Assembly (NCBI GenBank): GCA_020434085.1
Contig: JAGRBM010000214.1
Location: 1-7,658 of the forward strand
Direction of reading: 5' to 3'
DNA length: 7,658 bases
From: Chrysiogenia bacterium
GTDB taxonomy: Bacteria; JAGRBM01
The notes beneath the pieces are model-generated. The model ran no database searches and had not been told where the DNA came from. It worked only from the letters and a program-made list of their open reading frames with translations. Positions within the stretch are counted from its first letter, which is position 1. Every line of letters starts with the position of its first letter. Made by a program: the position numbers and the translations under genes. Positions 1-5,487 of this stretch are shown in pieces.

Positions 1-740
1 AGTACGGCGAATACTACGAGTATGTAAAAAAGGATGAGACCGGGGCCGAGCTCATCCAGATGATCGACCTGATCTCCACGAACGAGACCCGGTTCTTTCG
101 TGAGCCCCAGCAGTTTGAATACCTGGAGCACACGATCATTCCGCAGCTCAAACGAGAGGCTGCAGAAGGCCGCCGCGACCGGGTGCTTCGGGTCTGGAGC
201 GCGGCGTGCTCCATGGGGCATGAGCCCTACACCATTGCCATGGTGCTCAAGGAGCACCTGTGCAATGAAAACAACTGGCGCGTGGAGATCATCGCCAGCG
301 ATATCTCTACCCGGGTGCTGCAGCAGGCCCGCGACGGGGTATGGGACATCCGCGCGGCCGAGCAGATTCCCCAGCGCTACCTCAAGCGTTACATGCGCCG
401 CGGCACCAATGCGCAGATTGGAAAAATGCGCGCCAGCCCCGAACTGCGCGCCATGATTCGCTTCGAGCGCGTCAACCTCAATCACGCCAAGTATGACGTG
501 CCCGGGCAGTTTGACCTGATCTTCTGCCGCAACGCGCTCATCTATTTCAATCAGCAGGCAAAGGTCGACATCGTCAACCGCCTGCTCGACCGCCTGGTGC
601 CGGGCGGATACTTTTTCCTTGGACATGCCGAGAGCCTGGCAAACATCAGCAGGCGGGCGACCAACGTCATACCGGCTGTCTACCAGCTTCATGCGCAGAC
701 GGCTGCGAAGCCGCCGCTGCGCCGGGCGGCAGGGGAGTAA
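1..740 (+). CDS. cheR: Chemotaxis protein methyltransferase CheR (5' end outside window)
   Basis: Partial gene, open to the left edge; the reading frame uses whole codons from base 3 and ends with TAA at 738-740, giving about 245 visible residues. CheR transfers a methyl group from S-adenosylmethionine to receptor glutamates in the cytoplasm, which tunes chemoreceptor signalling. The visible part holds the family marks in order: a STNETRFFRE motif (about bases 72-104) at the start of the catalytic domain, the SAM-binding segment SAACSMGHEPY (198-230), the acidic SDIS turn that follows, and the CRNALIYF motif (525-548) close to the end of the Rossmann fold. The usual G-E-E-P-Y reads G-H-E-P-Y here, but the invariant second Glu is kept. 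The tail after the catalytic domain is short and Ala/Arg-rich, with no TPR repeats. The missing N-terminus is probably the small helical CheR domain. cheB follows after 3 bases, so the two form an operon and act as opposing enzymes. Confidence 0.93.
   Translation, partial: YGEYYEYVKKDETGAELIQMIDLISTNETRFFREPQQFEYLEHTIIPQLKREAAEGRRDRVLRVWSAACSMGHEPYTIAMVLKEHLCNENNWRVEIIASDISTRVLQQARDGVWDIRAAEQIPQRYLKRYMRRGTNAQIGKMRASPELRAMIRFERVNLNHAKYDVPGQFDLIFCRNALIYFNQQAKVDIVNRLLDRLVPGGYFFLGHAESLANISRRATNVIPAVYQLHAQTAAKPPLRRAAGE
731..737 (+). promoter_or_regulatory. Ribosome binding site of cheB inside cheR
   Basis: AGGGGAG lies in the last codons of cheR, 6 bases before the cheB ATG. It supports the cheB start at 744 and suggests that translation of the two genes is coupled. 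Confidence 0.7.
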
Positions 741-743
741 ACC

Positions 744-1847
744 ATGGCTGCGGACGAACCGATCCGCGTGTTGGTGGTGGACGACTCCGCCGTTGCGCGC
801 CAGCAATATCGCAACATTCTGACGTCCTCGCGCGGGGCCGACCTGATTGCAACCGCGCCCAATGCCGAGATGGCGCGCCAGCGCATTCCCAAGCTCGATC
901 CCGATGTCGTCGTGCTGGACATCCACATGCCCGGCGTCGACGGGCTGACTTTTCTCAAGTGGCTCATGCGCAACCTGCCCACGCCGGTTGTCATTTCCAG
1001 CACGCTCAACCCCGACGCTGCCAAGCTGACCATGGATGCATTTTCCCTGGGCGCTGTCGAAGTCGTCTGCAAAGGCGATACGAGCGGCACGGGCGCCTGG
1101 GGAGGGGACTTTCAGGACTCCCTGCTTCGTGCGGTGCAGGCCGCCGCCAAGGCCGCGCCCAAGATCAAGTCGCGTCGCGGCGCCAGCCCCCTCGTCGCAG
1201 TGGCAAACCAGCAGCGCGCAATTACGAGCAGTGCGCTGCGTGCAGGAATGCTGGTGGCCATCGGCGCATCGACGGGCGGGACCGAGGCCATTGCGCGCCT
1301 TGTCGCTGCCATGCCCGAGGGCTTTCCCCCGACGGTGATCGCCCAGCACATGCCGCCGGTCTACACCCAGAGCTTCGCGGCGCGTCTGGACACGCTGGGG
1401 CCGGCGCGCGTCATCGAGGCCAAGGGAGGCGAAGTGCTGCAGGCCGGTACGGTGCTGATCGCGCCGGGCGGGCTGCACATGGAACTGCGCCCCTCACCGC
1501 GCGGGCCGATCACCCAGATTTTCGATCCCACCGACAAGGGGCCGCGCCCCTCGGCCGACCGGCTGCTTCGCAGCGCGGCGCGCGTGATGGGCAAAAACGT
1601 GGTGGGCATGGTGCTCACCGGGATGGGAAGCGACGGGGCCGAGGGATTGCTGGCCATCCACCAGGCCGGCGGAATTACCATCGCGCAGGATGAGGCAAGT
1701 TCGGTCTGCTACGGCATGCCCAAGGAAGCGGTGAAGCTCGGCGCGGCCCAGCACAAGCTGGGCATCGACCACATCATGCCCCGGGTGTGCAAGCTGCTGG
1801 CCGTTGGAACAAAGGCGAAAACGCTTGCGGCGCAAAGCAACCCGTAG
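744..1847 (+). CDS. cheB: Chemotaxis response regulator protein-glutamate methylesterase CheB
   Basis: Complete gene of 367 residues, close to the usual CheB length of about 350. CheB removes methyl groups from chemoreceptor glutamates and deamidates receptor glutamines, opposing CheR; its activity is raised by phosphorylation from CheA. Residues 7 to about 125 form the receiver domain with the acidic pair D13-D14, phospho-acceptor D59 in LDIHMPGVDG, and K110. After a linker (about 135-165) comes the esterase domain with the catalytic triad S176 (GASTGG), H202 (QHMPP) and D297 (LTGMGSDGAEG), plus the TQSFAARL segment typical of the family. The conserved receiver Lys is normally followed by Pro, but here the sequence is KGD. 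The ATG at 744 is chosen for its well-placed AGGGGAG site and because the receiver fold begins only a few residues later. No cheA, cheW or receptor gene is in the window; they may lie upstream. Confidence 0.96.
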   Translation: MAADEPIRVLVVDDSAVARQQYRNILTSSRGADLIATAPNAEMARQRIPKLDPDVVVLDIHMPGVDGLTFLKWLMRNLPTPVVISSTLNPDAAKLTMDAFSLGAVEVVCKGDTSGTGAWGGDFQDSLLRAVQAAAKAAPKIKSRRGASPLVAVANQQRAITSSALRAGMLVAIGASTGGTEAIARLVAAMPEGFPPTVIAQHMPPVYTQSFAARLDTLGPARVIEAKGGEVLQAGTVLIAPGGLHMELRPSPRGPITQIFDPTDKGPRPSADRLLRSAARVMGKNVVGMVLTGMGSDGAEGLLAIHQAGGITIAQDEASSVCYGMPKEAVKLGAAQHKLGIDHIMPRVCKLLAVGTKAKTLAAQSNP

Positions 1848-1862
1848 AATTCGATCAAACAA

Positions 1863-1876
1863 CGCCCGTATGGGCG
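1863..1876 (+). other. Small hairpin in the cheB-carbonic anhydrase gap
   Basis: CGCCC and GGGCG form a perfect 5-bp stem around a GTAT loop in the 55-base gap after cheB. No T-run follows, so it does not look like an intrinsic terminator. It may be a weak leader structure upstream of the carbonic anhydrase ribosome binding site, or chance in GC-rich DNA. Confidence 0.3.
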
Positions 1877-1889
1877 AGACGGCAACACG

Positions 1890-1895
1890 AAGGAG
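1890..1895 (+). promoter_or_regulatory. Ribosome binding site deciding the carbonic anhydrase start
   Basis: AAGGAG sits 7 bases before the ATG at 1903. The frame is open further upstream to a TTG at 1804, but that would overlap cheB and place a non-hydrophobic, Arg-rich stretch before the signal peptide. This site and the lipoprotein signal together fix the start at 1903. Confidence 0.8.
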
Positions 1896-1902
1896 TCAGG
1901 GA

Positions 1903-2670
1903 ATGCGGATTCATCACACGACACTCGGGGCGGCGCTCGCCGCCCTTGTTCTGACAGCCTGCGCCGCTCATGGTGGCAACCACCACGGCGCGCACTGGGG
2001 ATACGAAGGTGAGAGCGGCCCCGCCCACTGGGGCGCGATGAGCGAAGAGTTCGCGCTGTGCGAAACCGGCAAGGCGCAGTCGCCCATCGACATCGACCCG
2101 CAGAGCGCGGCAGCCGAGGGCAAAGCGGCAATCAGCCTCGACTACCAGGCCGGCGGCACCGAGGTGATCAACAACGGTCACACCATCCAGGTGAACTTTC
2201 AGCCCGGCAGCACCATGAGCGTCGGCGCCGACAAGTTCGATCTGCTGCAGCTCCACTTCCACCACACCAGCGAGCACACCGTGGGCGGCAAGTCATTCCC
2301 GATGGAGATGCACCTGGTTCACAAGAGCAAGGACGGCACGCTGGCCGTGCTGGGCGTGCTGATCTCGGAGGGCGAGGAAAATGCCGCCATTGCTCCGGTA
2401 TGGGCGGCCATTCCGGGTGAAGCAGGCGGAAAGGCCCCGCTGGCAAGCCCCATCAGCGCGGCGAGTCTGCTTCCAGCCTCGATGAAGACCTACCGTTACA
2501 GCGGCTCGCTCACCACGCCGCCGTGCTCCGAGGGAGTGCGCTGGCACGTGCTCAGCGAGTCAATCGCGTTCTCAAAGGCGCAGATCGACGCCTTCGCGTC
2601 GCACTACTCCGTGAACAACCGCCCGGTTCAGGCGCGCAACGAGCGCGCCCCCATGGTTTACGAAAACTAG
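1903..2670 (+). CDS. Alpha-class carbonic anhydrase, predicted lipoprotein
   Basis: 255-residue enzyme that interconverts CO2 and bicarbonate, predicted to act outside the cytoplasmic membrane. The N-terminus is a lipoprotein signal peptide (residues 1-19) ending in the lipobox L-T-A-C with lipidated C20; residue 21 is Ala, which in Gram-negative bacteria usually means outer-membrane sorting (inference). A short His/Gly-rich linker (about 21-33) precedes the catalytic domain. Alpha-CA features are complete: QSPIDI (59-64), proton-shuttle H93 in NNGH, zinc ligands H118, H120 and H137, the SEHTV segment with E124, and gatekeeper T204 in SLTTPPCSEG. C53 and C208 are placed as in the disulfide of bacterial alpha-CAs, which fits an oxidising periplasm. 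The protein should be active. It follows cheB by 55 bases on the same strand with no clear terminator between, so co-transcription is possible, though no functional tie to chemotaxis is evident. Its stop codon is 6 bases before the palindromic element. Confidence 0.95.
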   Translation: MRIHHTTLGAALAALVLTACAAHGGNHHGAHWGYEGESGPAHWGAMSEEFALCETGKAQSPIDIDPQSAAAEGKAAISLDYQAGGTEVINNGHTIQVNFQPGSTMSVGADKFDLLQLHFHHTSEHTVGGKSFPMEMHLVHKSKDGTLAVLGVLISEGEENAAIAPVWAAIPGEAGGKAPLASPISAASLLPASMKTYRYSGSLTTPPCSEGVRWHVLSESIAFSKAQIDAFASHYSVNNRPVQARNERAPMVYEN

Positions 2671-2676
2671 TCCTGG

Positions 2677-2758
2677 TTGACTCACCTCTTGCCTTGAGTC
2701 GGATGCCACATCCCAAGTATCGTTTGGGGCGGCATTCGAGCGGCAAGAGGTGAGTCAA
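2677..2758 (+). repeat. 82-base palindromic element covering the TM2 gene's translation start
   Basis: A 17-base perfect inverted repeat (2677-2693 with 2742-2758; the left arm starts TTGACTCACC) encloses 48 bases that are themselves self-complementary. Bases 2699-2707 pair with 2731-2739 (9 bp, one G-U), and 2712-2716 pair with 2724-2728 (5 bp) around a 7-base loop. In total about 31 base pairs fill an 82-base unit with two small internal loops. The right arm contains the Shine-Dalgarno sequence and the A of the ATG of the following gene. Possible roles are a translation-controlling mRNA hairpin, a miniature palindromic mobile repeat, or a structured 3' end for the carbonic anhydrase message. 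No T-run follows either arm and no flanking target duplication is apparent. The pairing is read directly from the sequence; the role is unknown. Confidence 0.9.
2747..2753 (+). promoter_or_regulatory. Ribosome binding site of the TM2 gene, within the palindrome arm
   Basis: GAGGTGA lies 4 bases before the ATG at 2758 and is a strong Shine-Dalgarno match. It is entirely inside the right arm of the 17-bp inverted repeat, so in the folded mRNA it would be base-paired and hidden from the ribosome. Confidence 0.75.
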
Positions 2759-3201
2759 TGAGCAAGAAATTCTCTCCCTGGGGCGACTCCCACTGCGCGG
2801 TGGTGGGCTACATCCTCTGGATCTTCGGGTTCACCGGGGCCCACCGCTTTTACTTTGGAAAGCCGGTGACCGGCACCATCTGGCTGTGCACCTTCGGCCT
2901 GCTGGGGGTGGGCTGGCTCATCGACGTATTCCTGATACCGGGCATGGACCGGCGGGCGGACCTCAAATACACGGCCGGGCCCATCGACTACAACGTGGCC
3001 TGGGTGCTGCTGACCTTCCTGGGCGTCTTCGGGATCCATCGTCTTTATATGGGCAAATACATAAGCGCGCTGCTCTACCTGCTGACCGGCGGCTTCCTCC
3101 TTATCGGGGTGGCCTACGACTACTGGACCCTCAACGGCCAGATCAGCGAGCGCAACACCGAGTATCTCCAGATCCAGCGAGGCGCTGCATCGGTTTCGTG
3201 A
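2758..3201 (+). CDS. Small membrane protein with two TM2-type repeats
   Basis: 147-residue predicted inner-membrane protein with no known enzymatic role; TM2 domains are short two-helix modules found widely in bacteria and eukaryotes. Two copies of the module are visible. The first (about 14-62) has hydrophobic GYILWIFGF, then TGAHRFYFGK (26-35), a second hydrophobic helix and the Asp of LID (D56). The second (about 80-127) has AWVLLTFLGV, FGIHRLYMGK (91-100), another helix and YDYW with D121. The shared G-x-H-R-x-Y-x-G-K core and the trailing Asp make an internal duplication the likely origin. The N-terminal 12 residues and C-terminal 20 residues are polar and probably cytoplasmic. The ATG is preceded at close range by GAGGTGA, which is locked in the palindromic element. 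The gene is followed by an intrinsic terminator, so it ends the upstream transcription unit. Molecular function cannot be stated. Confidence 0.88.
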   Translation: MSKKFSPWGDSHCAVVGYILWIFGFTGAHRFYFGKPVTGTIWLCTFGLLGVGWLIDVFLIPGMDRRADLKYTAGPIDYNVAWVLLTFLGVFGIHRLYMGKYISALLYLLTGGFLLIGVAYDYWTLNGQISERNTEYLQIQRGAASVS

Positions 3202-3243
3202 CATGACGCGGGTCGGGCTTCCCCTGCCGCCCAAACCGGCTAT

Positions 3244-3268
3244 GAAGGGCCCGCAGGGCCCTTTTCCC
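3244..3268 (+). terminator. Intrinsic terminator after the TM2 gene
   Basis: AAGGGCCC (3245-3252) and GGGCCCTT (3256-3263) form a perfect 8-bp, GC-rich stem with a GCA loop, ending in a short T-run (3262-3265) and CCC. It lies 43 bases after the TM2 stop. The T-run is short, but the position between two genes supports termination. It implies that the glucan phosphorylase gene needs its own promoter in the following 75 bases. Confidence 0.75.
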
Positions 3269-3281
3269 TCCCGGCGGGGGG

Positions 3282-3298
3282 AGCGGCTAGACTGGCCG
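3282..3298 (+). promoter_or_regulatory. Weak candidate promoter or operator region for the glucan phosphorylase gene
   Basis: Between the terminator and the GTG start, TAGACT (3288-3293) matches 4 of 6 bases of a -10 box and sits in a small inverted repeat, GCGGC (3282-3286) with GCCGC (3294-3298). No convincing -35 box is placed 16-18 bases upstream. It is listed because the gene should have its own promoter here, not because the motif is strong. Confidence 0.2.
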
Positions 3299-3341
3299 CG
3301 CATCCGGGCAGGACAGCGGGCCCCCGAGGAAACCATCATCC

Positions 3342-5480
3342 GTGGACGAATACGTAAGCCACACACGCGAACTGCTTCACGAACTGGCGCAGAATGTACG
3401 CTGGGCCTGGAGCGGCGAATTCTCCGAACTCTTCAGCGAAATCGACGTCGATCTCTGGCGCCATACCAACCACAACCCGACCTTCTTTCTGGCAGAGGTC
3501 TCTCCCGAGTGCATTGAGACGGTCGCCCACAATCCGCACTACCGCGTGCGTCTGGAGCGTGCATGTCGCACCTTCCGCGACTACCTGGGCAGCACCTCGA
3601 ACTGGGCGACCACCAACGCTCCGGGCCTTGGCGCGCAGCCGGTTGTCTACTTCTGCGCCGAGTTCGGCCTGCACGAATCGGTGCCCATCTACTCGGGCGG
3701 CCTTGGGATTCTGGCAGGCGATCACCTGAAGAGCGCCTCCGACCTTGGCGTCCCGCTTCAGGGCGTGGGCATCCTCTACAAGCAGGGCTATTTCATCCAG
3801 GAACTCGATCGCCACGGCGCGCAGAGCGAGCACTACGTCGACACCCCGCTCGAGCGAACCGCCGTCGAGCGAATCTGCGACGGACAGGGCAAGCAGCTCG
3901 AAGTGCGCTTCCCGGTCAACGACCACGAGATGGTCGTGCGCCTTTGGCGCTGCAATGTCGGGCGCGCCCCGCTCATCCTCCTGGAGGGCAACCTTGTTCC
4001 CGACACCAATGATCACGCATTCAACAGCCGTCTCTATGGCGGTGACCAGCGCACCCGCATCCTGCAGGAGATCATGCTGGGCATCGGCGGGCACAAGGCG
4101 ATCCGGTTGCTCGGGATTCACCCCGGTGTCATTCACCTGAACGAAGGACACTCGGCCTTCGCCGTGCTCGAATCCATTGCGGAGTGTATGGAACTCGAAG
4201 GCCTGCCCTTTACCGAGGCCTCCTGGCGCGTGCGCGAGCGGACGGTGTTTACCACGCATACCCCAGTCGAGGCCGGGCATGACCGCTTCGATCCTGGCCT
4301 GGTACTCAACTTGCTGCGCAAATTGCGCGAGCGTCTCCACCTCTCGGAGCATGATTTCCTGGGACTCGGGCGCATCAATCCCGATGACCAGGGCGAGCCC
4401 TTCTGCATGACGGTGCTCGCGCTCAAGCTCTCGAATCACGCCAACGCTGTGAGCTCTCTGCACGGGCATGTCTCGCGCAAGATGTGGCAGGGCCTTTGGC
4501 CCCAGCGCACCCGGGACGAGGTGCCCATCGGTCACATCACCAACGGCGTGCATGTGCCGAGCTGGATTGCTCAGCCCATGGCGCGCTTCTTCAGTCGCGA
4601 CCTGGGCGAGGATTGGCCGACCCATCTCTGCCATCCCGACACATGGTCGCGGGCGGGCAAGATGGATCCCTTCGACCTGTGGGACGTGACGAACCTGCTC
4701 AAGCGTGAGCTGCTCCACTTCCTTGATCGCCGTACCGAGCGCCGCGACGAGCGTCTTGGCGACGGAGTCAGCCAGCCCTCGGGCTTTGACCCCGAGGCCC
4801 TGACCATCGCGTTTGCCCGGCGCATCGTTCCCTACAAGCGCCCGACACTGCTTTTCCGCGATCCCGACCGGCTGGCAAAGCTACTCAACAATCCCGAGAG
4901 GCCGGTGCAGATTCTCTTCGCGGGCAAGGCCCACCCCAACGACGACCGGGGCAAGGCGCTCATTCGCGAGATTCACGACATTTCACACGACCCGCGCTTC
5001 GAAGGGCGCGTGATGTTTCTGGAAAACTACGACATGAACGTCTCGCGTCACCTGTTGCAGGGCTGCGACGTGTGGTTCAACTGCCCGCGCCGTCCCTACG
5101 AGGCATGCGGCACCAGCGGCATGAAGGCCGTCTTCAACGGCACGCTCAACCTCTCGGTGCTCGATGGCTGGTGGGCGGAGGCCTACGACGGGCGCAACGG
5201 CTACGCCTTCGGGCGCGGGCTGACCCACACCGATCCACACTACCAGGACGAGCGCGACGGGGACGATCTCTACCGCGTGCTCGAAGAGCAGGTGATCCCC
5301 GACTTCTACGACCGCTCACCCGAGGGCGTCCCGCTCCGCTGGGTCGAGCGCATGTCACGGGCACTCATTACGCTGGGCTGGCGCTACAACTCCGACCGGA
5401 TGGTGATGGATTACGTGCGTGAGTATTACCTGCGTGCGGCCGGCACGCTGACCGCGGCCTATCCCGAAGGCCACGAATAG
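3342..5480 (+). CDS. glgP: Alpha-glucan (glycogen) phosphorylase, DUF3417-type GT35
   Basis: 712-residue pyridoxal-phosphate enzyme that removes terminal glucose from alpha-1,4-glucans with phosphate, giving glucose 1-phosphate in the cytoplasm. It belongs to the distinct branch of phosphorylases with an N-terminal DUF3417 segment, seen here as NVRWAWSGEFSELFSEIDVDLW (about residues 19-40). Core motifs follow: AEFGLHESVPIYSGGLGILAGDHLK (from 106), HLNEGHSAF (H265 onward), FTTHTPVEAGHDRF, NGVHVPSW, ARRIVPYKR (492-500) and GTSGMKAVFNGTLNLS with the predicted PLP-binding K595. The protein ends soon after RMVMDYVREYY, shorter than many bacterial members of about 820-860 residues, which carry an extra C-terminal stretch. 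The start is GTG: an in-frame TAG at 3288 closes the frame and no ATG, GTG or TTG lies between; AGGA at 3327-3330, 11 bases upstream, is a rather distant ribosome site. It is convergent with glgA, with opposing metabolic function. Confidence 0.94.
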   Translation: MDEYVSHTRELLHELAQNVRWAWSGEFSELFSEIDVDLWRHTNHNPTFFLAEVSPECIETVAHNPHYRVRLERACRTFRDYLGSTSNWATTNAPGLGAQPVVYFCAEFGLHESVPIYSGGLGILAGDHLKSASDLGVPLQGVGILYKQGYFIQELDRHGAQSEHYVDTPLERTAVERICDGQGKQLEVRFPVNDHEMVVRLWRCNVGRAPLILLEGNLVPDTNDHAFNSRLYGGDQRTRILQEIMLGIGGHKAIRLLGIHPGVIHLNEGHSAFAVLESIAECMELEGLPFTEASWRVRERTVFTTHTPVEAGHDRFDPGLVLNLLRKLRERLHLSEHDFLGLGRINPDDQGEPFCMTVLALKLSNHANAVSSLHGHVSRKMWQGLWPQRTRDEVPIGHITNGVHVPSWIAQPMARFFSRDLGEDWPTHLCHPDTWSRAGKMDPFDLWDVTNLLKRELLHFLDRRTERRDERLGDGVSQPSGFDPEALTIAFARRIVPYKRPTLLFRDPDRLAKLLNNPERPVQILFAGKAHPNDDRGKALIREIHDISHDPRFEGRVMFLENYDMNVSRHLLQGCDVWFNCPRRPYEACGTSGMKAVFNGTLNLSVLDGWWAEAYDGRNGYAFGRGLTHTDPHYQDERDGDDLYRVLEEQVIPDFYDRSPEGVPLRWVERMSRALITLGWRYNSDRMVMDYVREYYLRAAGTLTAAYPEGHE

Positions 5481-5487
5481 ACGCGCC

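Noticed and set aside
1863-1876. Hairpin after cheB as an intrinsic terminator
   Set aside because: The stem is only 5 bp and no T-run follows.
1804-1902. Upstream TTG start extending the carbonic anhydrase by 33 residues
   Set aside because: It would overlap cheB, lacks a ribosome site, and would bury the lipoprotein signal peptide; ATG 1903 has AAGGAG at good spacing.
2671-2757. Palindrome as an ordinary rho-independent terminator of the carbonic anhydrase gene
   Set aside because: The stem is long enough but the right arm is followed by ATGAGCAAG with no T-run, and by a start codon; termination there is not supported by sequence.
2755-3366. 203-codon open frame on the - strand opposite the TM2 gene
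   Set aside because: The TM2 motifs are clear on the + strand; the antisense product is low-complexity and crosses the intrinsic terminator.
3336-4718. 460-codon open frame on the - strand opposite the glucan phosphorylase gene
   Set aside because: It lies fully opposite a strongly supported gene, has no recognisable domain, and long antisense frames are expected in GC-rich coding DNA.
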